Shown here: piece by piece, positions 23,225 to 33,871 of the stretch
Numbering within the stretch: the stretch's first letter is position 1
Layout: each line of letters opens with the position of its first letter
Assembly (NCBI RefSeq): GCF_008831285.2
Contig: NC_045139.1
Span: 2,240,704 to 2,304,703 of the forward strand
Source: Nymphaea colorata
Lineage: Eukaryota; Streptophyta; Magnoliopsida; Nymphaeales; Nymphaeaceae
Reading direction: 5' to 3'
Length of the DNA stretch: 64,000 nucleotides
Made by a program: the position numbers and the translations under genes
The notes under the pieces: model-generated
What the model saw: the letters and a program-made list of their open reading frames with translations, nothing else
The model's database searches: none
What the model was told of the DNA's origin: nothing

Positions 23225-24030
23225 TGTCAATCAAATTTAAATTATTGCTAGCTTCAGTTAGGTTAATAAAACAAATATCTGCAGATATCGACAACTTGAT
23301 TTAAAAAGCAAGGTTGTGTCACATGGGAATAGAATCAAGTCGTCGTCGGGTGTTTATTCAAGTGGGCTCAAGACATGTCCAACTAGAGATTTACAAATTA
23401 TCCTTGTCCTTTTGTTATTGACTTGTAAGATAAACATGCTACTTTTTCCTTTCATCGCTCGTTTTACACCAATTATGTGATGAGCTTTTCATAAGAACAA
23501 CATTTTTCTTGAATGAAATTTTTATGAAAAATACTCACAAGCTTGTCATACCTGAACATATTTTCTTTGTATCAACGAAACTTAGGTACCCTTTTATTCA
23601 ATGATTCTTCTTTTTTAATTCTCTCTCTCGAGTCTTACAGATGTCTCGTTGTCCGCAGAAGCCAGGTGCTTAATTTCTTTCTCGATGTTCTTTATGATTT
23701 GGAAATCTGAACTTGCCCAAACGAATGCCGTCCAAAATATTCAATTTTTAAATGTTCCAAACGAAAATTATTAAGGTGGATTCGTCAATTTGGTTAATTT
23801 TCATGACAGCAATTTTTTTTTTTTAAAAAAAGAGAATCATATATTAATAATCATTTGGTGTAAGCAAATTTAAATTCTCTGTTCAATGAGATCTTTCTTT
23901 TTTTTTTTCCTGGCTATCTGAACATTGAAGGCCGTTTATATTACTTCATTTTAAAAAGAAAACAAAATTTAAGCATAATAAATATACCATAAACAGTAAA
24001 CGTGTCCAACAATATATTACTGTTCCTGAT
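23225..24030. repeat. Inverted duplicate of the DNA upstream of TNL-7 (60.63-61.03 kb)
   Basis: The reverse complement of 23230-23335 (GACTTGATTCTATTCCCATG, TGTGACACAACCTTG) matches 60628-60735. The reverse complement of 23926-24027 (CAGGAACAGTAATATATTG, TTGGACAC) matches 60912-61022. The two copies lie in front of TNL-3 and TNL-7. The middle part is more diverged. Confidence 0.6.
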
Positions 24031-24279
24031 AACAAAAAATGGATAAGTGAAAATAGTTTTATGCATAGGACGATGGACGATCATTCAACTAGAAAAGTAA
24101 CAAGAAATTTCATTTACCAGAAAGTTTAACTGTTGACTACGCAAGGGGTAAAATTCATCTAGAACAGGGTAAGAAGGGGGTACTGCCAAGGCGTCTTCCA
24201 CCATTAATTAAGAGGCCTTGTTCCACCAAAAGAAGCTTCCTCGATATCTCTTGTCCATCACCTGCCTTGTTCCTGCTTG

Positions 24280-24365
24280 TTGGGTGAGGAGGAGTGATCA
24301 TTTTGTGTGTCTACTGCTGTGATCGTTATAAATATTCTGTGTGGAGGCAGTGTTGCTGACCACGA
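24280..24365 (+). promoter_or_regulatory. Putative TNL-3 core promoter with TATA box
   Basis: TATAAATA at 24327-24334 lies about 90 bp before the ATG, inside a block also found before TNL-4 (33745-33840) and the 3141 fragment: GTGATCATTTTGTGTG, then AATATTCTGTGTGG.GGC.GTGTTG. The TNL-4 copy has ATTAATATTCTG in place of the clean TATA box. Conservation plus TATA placement supports a promoter; the transcription start is not determined. Confidence 0.5.
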
Positions 24366-25238
24366 AAACCTTCCCTAATTTTACCATCTTCTTTCTTGGT
24401 TCTGCAAGCTACGATCAGGAAAATGGAGACATTAACACCTTCACCGTCTTCACCAAGAGCTGGTGGATCCGAGTTTGAAGTGTTTCTCAGCTTCAGAGGT
24501 GAAGACACCCGAAACCGTTTCATTGGGCATCTTTATGAAGGGCTCGAGTTGCGGGGTATTTCCACCTTCATTGATAGCGAGAAGTTGGAAAAGGGGGAGG
24601 AGATCAACAAGCTGTTGGAATACATAGAGAGGTCCAAAATCTTTGTCCCCATCTTCTCCCAATGCTTTGCAGAATCGAAATGGTGTTTGAAAGAGGTCAC
24701 CAAAAGTGTGGAGTGCCGGAAGGAGATAATCCCGGTGTTCTTTGGTGTGGAACCTTCGGATGTCCGCAACCAGACCGGCCCCTTCAGATCTGCGTTCGAG
24801 GAACATGAAAAGAAGCTGAACCAAGAGGAGGTTAGGAACTGGAGGGAAGCATTGAAGAAAGTCGGAAGCCTCTCTGGCTTCACTCTAAAGGACATGAACT
24901 GGTATCTCTCTCTCTCTCTCTTCTCTCTACAGTATAAATAAAGTTTAATCACCTCTCTCTCCAGATTTAAAGTCTAACCAAGCGGATGCTTTGTTGTCTA
25001 TTGTTTCTCATTTGCTTCCATTCATATCTTATTCATACGCTTAGTTTCCGCTTATGTTGTCTAACCAGGCGGATGCTTTCCATTAAAATCATTATCTTAT
25101 AAGCTGTATTAATCAAACGCGTCCTTCACCATTCGAGTTTCTCAAATTCATCTTCCACTTTATTATTTTACTAAATTAACCGAGACACACCCTTAAAACT
25201 ACTAACAGTTAAAATGAGAAAATTTAAGAAGTGATTTT

Positions 25239-25312
25239 GTGTTGAAAAATTGACTACTATATAGACATGATCTTTGTGTTGAAAAATTGACTACTATATA
25301 GACGTGATCTTT
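25239..25312 (+). repeat. 37-bp tandem duplication in TNL-3 intron 1
   Basis: GTGTTGAAAAATTGACTACT followed by ATATAGACATGATCTTT occurs at 25239 and again at 25276 with one change. TNL-2 intron 1 has one copy (about 7434-7470). Confidence 0.8.
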
Positions 25313-26690
25313 TTGTAGAAAAACTTAATTAAGCAACTAATAAAAAGAAAAATCATGTTTCCCCAAAAAACATGCATCAGATTTTATGAGAAATCAAAAA
25401 TTAATGGACACATGTTTTTCTTCATAAGATTTCTTAACCAATGAACAGAAGATTATGTTGTCCTTCACATATGCAGGCATTCATATTGTATCTGCTAAAG
25501 GAGCATCATAAATTCATTTTTCCTCCTGTTCATAGTTTGTCATGCTTGGGAGAAATTAATACTTGCAGGGATGAGGCGAAGCTAAAGCGTGCAGTCATTG
25601 AGAGTGTGTCAGCCAAACTGAACAAGAACACATTCGAAGTCGCAAAGCATCCAGTCGGAATTGAAACTCGTGTTAATGACGTGAAGAAAATGTTGGAGAA
25701 TGGAGGTAATATTAATGGTGTTCATGTGGTTGGCATCCATGGTATGGGGGGTCTTGGAAAAACAACGATTGCCAAGGCTGTTTACAATGACTTAGCCCAT
25801 GGGTTCAATGGCGCCACTTGTTTTATTTCAGATGTTAGGGAAAATGCTCGACAACACAATGGATTGGTCAACTTACAAAAGAAGTTCATTGAAGACATCT
25901 TCAAAGAAAAAAATACATCCTTAGGTGATGTTGATCAAGGAAAAATTGTGATCAAAGACAAGGCCAGTGGTAAGAGGATTTTGCTTATCTTAGACGACGT
26001 TGATTCGGGAAAACAACTCGATGCATTGGCTGGTGGGAGAGATTGGTTTGACTCAGGAAGTGTGATCATCATCACAACTAGAGATGAGAAGGTACTGTTG
26101 TGCTGCAACATGAAAGTGAAACAACATGAAATTTACAAGCCACAAGAACTAAATAAAGATGAATCTCTGAAACTGTTTATGCATCATGCGTTCAATGATG
26201 TGCAACCAGAGGGAGAGTATCTCCGTTTATCAAATGAAGTTGTTGAAGCAGCTGGTGGGCTGCCATTAACACTTGAAGTGCTTGGATCGCTTTTAACTTG
26301 TGATATGGATGTAGAAGAATGGGAATATACATTGGAGGAGCTGAAAAAGATCCCCCCAGGGAAGTCCAACAGAGGTTGAAGCTAAGCTATGACAATTTAA
26401 AGGACTCAGAGAAGAAAATATTTCTAGATATTTCATGTTTTTTTATCGGTAATAACAGGGAATATGCTACTTACATGTGGGAGGGTTGTGGCTGGTTCCC
26501 AAAAACAGCAGTTAAGAGACTTGTACAAAGGTCTCTCGTGAAGATAGATGAGAAACGCCAACAGTTCGAGATGCATGATCAAATACGAGACATGGGGAGA
26601 GCCATAGTTGATGAAGAATGCTCTCAAAAGCTTCAGAAGAAGAGTAGACTGTGGAAGAACCAAGAGATCAGGGATTTACTTCAAAGAAAG

Positions 26691-26697
26691 GTAATTG

Positions 26698-26734
<37 letters not shown>

Positions 26735-28354
26735 GCCGGGTTTGGTGAAAAAATTTGGACCCAATTATTGATCGCATTTGAATCGGATCATAAAATCAAA
26801 GTTCAATATCAGAGTGAGATCTGCTGAAATATAGTCTGACTACATATAAACATCTGATGTTAGATATGCTAGTCCAAATCTCAGTCCCAATCCAAATCCA
26901 ACTACATACAATTCAATTAACTGAATTGGCCAAAGCTGGCATATAACTCGAATCTGAACCGTGTGCTTAGTTCCCCATTAAATAGGAGGCCTCCTTATTA
27001 AAGATCCATAAGAACCGAAAAGTAACATATGAAATAATTAATAAAATAAATATGATATAAGAAATCTCAATGACTCTAGAATCCAAATCAATCAAGGATA
27101 AGACCTGGTGGATTTGGAAACCTTTCGCCTTGAAAACCTAAGTAGAGGGATTGGATTCACAAAACTTCCTCTCACAGGGGTGAAGCCAGAGACAAAAATA
27201 AAATTTTTTGAAGTTATTAAAATCCTAAGGAAGACCAAAGTCCCTGCGCCCCTGCCTCTGCCCCTGCCTCTGTCCTCTCAAACACTTCTATCAAACACTT
27301 TTAAGATCTGGTGGTTTAGTTTCTTCTAGTTTAATCACTAATTGTTTGTCACTCTAAGGTGCTGCTTATTAATATTGTCACTTTTATACTACTAACCCAA
27401 ATTTCTTTTATAATTCTTGGACTGCATTGACTTTCCAAATACTTGAGTATTAGAAACACTTTTACTACGATATGCAGTTGCCAGAAAAGCTCATGCTAGC
27501 TTTTCTAAAATATTAAATCTATTTTACTACGAAGTCCTCTGCAATTTTATCAAGAATAATAATGATTTGTGTGAAATAGAATTTAAGATATTTTCAAATA
27601 AAGAAATATTTTTTTATCTCATTAATTTAATTTTAGGGACAAGCAACGAGAGCTGTTTCAATGTACATGTTCTTATTCCATAATTAAACGTCTGATCTTA
27701 GATATGCTAGTCCATATCTGAGTCCCAATCCAAATCCAACTTCATACAATTCAATTAATTGAATTCGATAAAAGCTGGCTTATAACTCGAATCTGAACTG
27801 TTCTCATTGACAGTAAAGTGTCCTGGTGGTTTAGTTTCTTCAAGTTTAATTATTTGTCACTCTCACTCTACGGTGCTGCTTATTAACTTTGACACTTTTG
27901 TTTGTACCACAAAACTGGACTTGTTTACCGCATAAACCCAAATTTTTTCTTTTGTAATTCTTGTATTTCATTGACTTTCCAAACCTTAGCATATTAGAAA
28001 CATTTTTGCTACAATATGCAGTTGCCAGGAATGAAAGACTGGGAGCAAGGCAAGGCACCTTTTAGAAAAGCTCGTAAGTGTCTAATGGCTAATAGGTAAC
28101 AGAAAGAGCATTTTTAAGGAAATATCATGTATTCCAAGGGTCATGGGCCTTGGTATCTAAAACAAAGTATTTTGCAATTTTATCAAGAATAATAATGATT
28201 TGTGTGAAATAGAATTTAAGAAATTTACAAATAAAGAAAATTTTTTGATCTAATTAATTTAATTTTAGGGACAAGCAACGAGAGTTGTTTCAATGTACAT
28301 GTTCTGATTCCATAACTAAGGTATGCTAATTACTTGCATCTTTATTTTGTGCAG
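26691..28354 (+). repeat. TNL-3 intron 2 with internal tandem duplication
   Basis: Two copies of the TNL-2-like intron 2 sequence lie in tandem. TTAGATATGCTAGTCCA-ATCT occurs near 26860 and 27698. GGTGCTGCTTATTAA occurs near 27358 and 27871. CATTGACTTTCCAAA occurs near 27426 and 27969. GGGACAAGCAACGAGAG occurs near 27636 and 28269. TNL-2 has a single set, so the duplication is specific to TNL-3. A CT microsatellite sits at 26700-26731. Confidence 0.7.
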
Positions 28355-31300
28355 GGACCAGAGACTATTGAATGCGAAGGGATTCAGATTTCGTTCTATG
28401 AGAATAATTGTACAGTTAGTGCCGAATGCTTTGAAAACATGCCGAACCTGAGATATCTCCGAGCTGAACATGTCAACTTCCAAGGCACGTTTTCATGTTT
28501 TCCTACAGATCTGAAATGGTTGCAGTTGAGAAGTTGCCACTTTGACTCCCCACCATCTGATTTTAATCTTGAGAAGCTTGTCATCCTTGACCTCGATAAA
28601 ACCAACATGGCCCCAATTTGGCGATTGAGTTCACTTGAGGTCCTCAATATTTCTAGGTGTTGGGGATTTTCCTCTTTGCCAGAGCGATTGGGAGAGTTGG
28701 AATCACTCAAGAAGCTTGATCTCAGTTTTACACGTATAAAGAGGCTACCTGATTCCATTTGCCGGTTAAGTTCTCTTGAAATGCTTGTTTTAGAGGGCAC
28801 TCAACTTCATTCTCTACCGGAAGGCTTGGGGGACATGGAGTCATTAAAGAATATTGACCTTCAAATGACATGCATTGAGGTCATACCTGATTCTATTGGA
28901 CAGCTTACCAACCTTGTTGAGCTATCTTTAGGTAGGTCATACAGATTGGACAGCTTACCCGAATCCATTTGCCAGCTAAAGTTGTTGAAATCTCTTAACC
29001 TTTGGGGGTGTTATTCTATCTGCTCCTTGCCAAAAAGACTAGGAAACATGGAAAAACTGGAGAAGCTTATTCTTTCCTTTACCAGAATAAAGATCTTACC
29101 TGATTCAGTTGGACAGCTAAAGTTGTTGAAATCTCTTGACCTTTCTAGGTGTTCTTCTCTCTGCTCCTTGCCAAAAAGATTAGGAGACATGGAAAAACTG
29201 GAGGAGCTTATTCTTGCCAAAACCGGAATAGAGATCATACCTGATTCAGTTGGACAGCTTAAGTTGTTGCAATCACTTGACCTTAGTGGGTGTTTTTCTC
29301 TTTGCGCCTTGCCAGAAAGACTAGGAGACATGGAGAAACTGGAGATGCTTATTCTAGACAAGACAAGAATAGAGGTCATACCAGATTCCATTTGCCAACT
29401 AAAGTTGTTGAAATCGCTTAGCCTTAGTGGGTGTCATTCTCTCTGCTCTTTGCCAGAAAGACTAGGAGAGATGGAGAAACTGGAGGAGCTTATTCTAGAC
29501 AGTACAAAAATAGAGGCCATACCTGATTCAGTTGGACGACTTGGCAACCTTCGTCTGCTGTCATTGAAAGGTTGCGAAGTCATAGAAGCATTACCTATTT
29601 CCATAAGACAATTGAGCTCCTTACAACGGCTGGAAATCTCTGGAACCAATTTAAAGGTCGCTGAGATCAACCTTCCACCTTTTGCAACAATTAATTTTAT
29701 TGAATTTACAGTTTCATCTTCGGAGTTGCTTGGCTTGTGCGACCAAACTCACAAAGCCTTAGAAATTCTACGCTTGAAGGATGCTACAATTGAAGACTTG
29801 CCCGATTGTGTTGGAAGGATGAAAAACCTCAAGAAGCTGCAGCTAGAATGTGAAATGCTGAAAGAATTGCCCAATTGGATTGGGTCGTTCAAGCGACTTG
29901 GTGAGTTGAATCTGAAGTGTCAGAACCTCAAAGCTTTACCCAACTCCATTGGATCACTGAAACAGATGTCGAAGTTGGAATTGAAATGCATGAACCTTGA
30001 ATCTCTACCTGATTCCATTGGAGAGCTGGAAAATGTTGACGTCTTCATAATTGACTCAGCAAAATTGAAGGCCCTACCGAACTCGATTGCATTGCTAGGA
30101 AGAGTTAATAAGTTGGAGCTACATTGCATGAGCCTCAAAGGTCTACCTGATTCGATTGGACGCTTGAAGAAACTAATAGATTTTAAGGTGTTGTCTAACA
30201 GTCTTGAAGCTCTACCTGACTCCATTGGGTCGTTCAAAAAAGTTCGGACATTAACATTAAAGTGCCCAAACCTCGAGGCTCTACCAGATTCTATTGGAGA
30301 ATTAGAAAGTCTTACGTTCTTTGAAGTGGACTCCTATCGCCTTAAATATTTGCCCAATTCTGTTGGCTCTCTAACAAAGCTTACGACATTGAGAATAAAC
30401 TGCATCAACCTCAAATATTTGCCCAACTCTATGGAAAGATTACAAAGTCTTGAACGCTTACATTTACATTGCGATAATTTTACAGCTCTGCCTGATTTCA
30501 TTGGACGATTGGAAGATCTTGAGACCTTCTCGTTCAACGGCAAAAAATTAAAGTACTTGGATGCAGCAATTTTTGAGTCTTTGGGAAGACTTAGTGCTCT
30601 AGATTTGACTGCCTGCAAGGGGCTTGAGTACCTTCCTCAGCTCCCCTATTCTCTATGCTCGCTCAGTGCTTGGGTATGCACCAATTTGAGAAAAATGTCT
30701 GATATTTCAAATTTGAAAAAGTTGAGGAGTTTGCGTTTGGGTGGTTGCAAGCAGCTGGAAGATGTGCCTGGCCTAGAAAATATTTCAAGCAACTTGGTAG
30801 TGCTACATCTGCCTGGTCCTTGTGATTTCACGGGGTGTTGCCACTTTAGTCATGATTTCAAAAACAAAGTGTTCAAGGTATGTACGGAATATATCTTATA
30901 TTGTTATTCATTATATTAGAAAATTGCACCATATTTATTACTTATAATGAGACTATCTGTGGCAGAGCTGGAAATTAAAACTAGAAAAGGCAGAAACATA
31001 GAGTTATAAACCTGACCTAATTATTCGTAAATGGAGCAACACTATACAAGTGAACAATATTTTGAATTATACGGTGCCTTTAATGAAATATTTTTTGTGG
31101 CAAAAGCATAGGTACTTAGAAATATATGTACAACATTTAATAATTTATCAATTAAGTTTACTTTTTCATGAAACTAAAATTAGTGGTGTACAGACTTAAG
31201 AAGTTAATTATTTCTTTTCGCACGTTGTATGTATAATCTAGTAACAGAAAATATATATATATGGTCACTATCTTTGACAAAAACTGTCATGCAACAATAT

Positions 31301-32139
31301 ATTTTTCTATAACATTATATGCATCGAATAAGGACCAAGAAATGGCAATGTTTGACTAAGATATCTTTAGATTTTACCAGTTTCCTTCATGAGCTAGACG
31401 ATGAACCACACTCCACCAATGTTTGAAAAGACCCAATAATGTTAATTTACTTTTCCTTACACATATATAATTAGCAATTGTTTTGAACGTATATGTAAAT
31501 GGATAGATAGTTATTTGAAAACAAATTGACCAACTTATAAAGAAGAAAGGAACTAAAGTTCACGCATAAGGAAGTAGTCGACAGGATCAATCAATAATAA
31601 TGGAGACAACAAATTCTGAAATTCTGAACTGGCTAGGTTAGGGTGCGGACTACCGATTATATCACTGTAATCTCCTCTAAGAAATGGATCTTTTATTGTT
31701 TTTGTGGCTTGTTGTTATTCGAAGCATTCCAAGAATACATGTAAATTGAATACTCTATTGACGGTGAACTTCTCTGTCTCAGGAGATAACTTTTGAAAAC
31801 CTGGAAACCTTGGAGATATCAGGGTCTTTAGTGCTAGGATCAGCAAAAGGACAACAACAGCTGCAATTTATGCTCCCCAGGCTGCCATTTAGTTGGTTGA
31901 GAAGAGCAAGCCTGTCGTTTCGCCTGCACAATGTCCTCTCACCCATCTGCATATCAATCATTGCCGATGACGTTCCTGTTCCTGTGTTTGAGAAAATTGC
32001 AGAAGTCCGTCATGTATTGAACTTGGGAGCAGAGAGCATTGTGAACCCCGGGGAGGGAGCACATTGCTATACAATCCAGGTGACAATGGATGTGTCCCAA
32101 CTGGAACGTGTATGTGTACGTCTTGAGAAGAGTCGTTGA

Positions 32140-33871
32140 TAGTACCAAGACCGGTAGTAGCTATCACATCCAGGGAGATGGACGGTGCTTGCACTTAGAA
32201 GAGGCCAATTCTTTCCAAAGTAAGTACTCCGCATGATCATGTCAAATATTGTACATCCCAGTCGAGGGTGGACCAAAATTTTTTTTTCATGGGATGCTAA
32301 ATATATTGTTAATACCTAGGTCCATCCAGGTCCATGGAATGGTGACCCAAGTCTCGTCAAGGGGGTGGGGTGCTTTTGCTCTAGCTGGAGTTGTGTGAAT
32401 AATTCTCCTACTCGCCTGAATCTCTAATGCCCATATCTCTTTTTAAAAGTAAATTTTACTAGCATTAATAAAGTCTAGGTAACTTTTCGGTGGCCCTGAC
32501 TACCATTTCTTATAATTAAGAATATTATTGGGCACAGTGCATATTGTTCAACGATTATATCCAATTTCAGATTGCAGCTAGCTACATATCTTATATTGGA
32601 AAAGAAAAAGAAAACGGCTTTTCATGATTTTTGTTTATTTTGGCTTTATGTAAATAAAGGAACCATGCAAATCTTGATTTTCTCTGGACCTTCTTTGTTT
32701 TTTTAATGAGTTGTTTGATATTACATGCTTATTTAAATTCTTGAAAAAAATTACATTTACTGCTGGCACTTGAACAATGTTCTGAGCAGCACGTACTGAA
32801 TATTTTTGAAATAACAAACTGCCGCTTGGTGGACAAAATAATTCACAGAACCCCTCCATGTTGTTCCTGATGGAAAACACAGGAGGAATGAGTATATACC
32901 AAAACTCCAAAAGGAACAGACTCTTTTAACCGAGTTTGCAAAAAAAAAAAAAAAGATCATTCCCTCTACATATATTAACAACATCGCTTGTGATTATCTG
33001 GTGGATCTCAACTGCAACAGCTATACCTTTTTTCTCAGGTAAGAGAAAAAAAAAATTATTGACGAATTTATGTAATTAAGTTTATATGCCTTTTGTTGTA
33101 ATCTAATTACGTAGATGTATTTTTATGAGTTTGTTAGCAGAAAAACGCATGCGATTGTCATTTTGCATCTTTAAATGTGCTTTTGAAGCCATCAAAGAAT
33201 CAAAAGATCTTGCCCAGACCAAATGGAGCCAAATTGGGGTTGAAACGAATAAATAATAATTCTTGAGGGCCATATTCGCTCCCCCGGGTAGTGGGAGTTC
33301 TATAAACCTAAACAACAAATATGAATATCATAATTGTACATATTTGGTAATTAAAAATTAAACAGTTCTATATTATTTGAGAAATTTTTTCCCCTTTGTA
33401 GGCCATATACATTATATTATTTTAAAAATAAAACAGTTTTAAGAATAAATTTACTCCATAAAGTGAATCTTATATATACTAAAGCAAAAATTTAGATGGA
33501 TATGCCTGTCTTGGTAAAATCTCGAAATGCAGGACCCTGGAAACAAAAATAAGGACGCCGTCCACTTCAGCAGAAGCAGATCACGGCCGACCTACAGAAT
33601 TTTCCTAGTGCTCCGCTTGAAATAGCTTTTTGACTAACCATACCAAAAGTTCTGACACACATTTCCATGGACAATTATTCCAAAGAATCTTAAATTTCCC
33701 CTTCTTCAATTTCTCCTCAATTCTACCAGCCTCTTTCTCTCTTGGTTGATCATGAGGTTGATGATCACTCTGTGTTCCTCTTGTGATTATTAATATTCTG
33801 TGTGGGCGGTGTTGGTGCCTAGGAAAGTCGCATATTTATACCACCTTACATTTTGGAAGAACAGGAGGAAA
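32140..33871. other. Spacer between TNL-3 and TNL-4; TNL-4 promoter region
   Basis: No gene lies here. It is the intact counterpart of 690-3140. The last 130 bases contain the block shared with the other TNL leaders (GTTGATGATCACTCTGTGTT; AATATTCTGTGTGGGCGG) and TATTTATA at about 33833-33840. Confidence 0.6.

Larger units (their letters stand above)
24423..32139 (+). pseudogene. TNL-3: TIR-NBS-LRR gene with a frameshift in the NB-ARC exon
   Basis: Exons 24423-24901, 25569-26690, 28355-30877, 31783-32139. The ATG opens METLTPSPSSPRAGG, directly before the TIR (FLSFRGEDTR, SKWCLKE), with no membrane anchor. The NB-ARC has GMGGLGKTT, RILLILDDVD, GSVIIITTRDE, GGLPLTLEV, FLDISCFFIG and FEMHDQIRDMG. 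One base is missing relative to TNL-2 around the C6 run at 26352-26357, so the frame ends at 26379. The correct frame resumes immediately and is open through exon 2 and all later exons. The LRR-entry and LRR exons are fused: homology jumps from TNMAPI into RLSSLEVLNIS, removing the intron and about 60 codons. The C-terminal exon is intact. Either a young pseudogene or a homopolymer sequencing error; translated as given it would be a TIR plus partial NB-ARC. Confidence 0.85.

Noticed and set aside
18050-24000. LTR retrotransposon in the large TNL-2/TNL-3 spacer
   Set aside because: No TG..CA-bounded long terminal repeats, primer-binding site or gag/pol motifs were visible; the repeats are tandem and noncoding.
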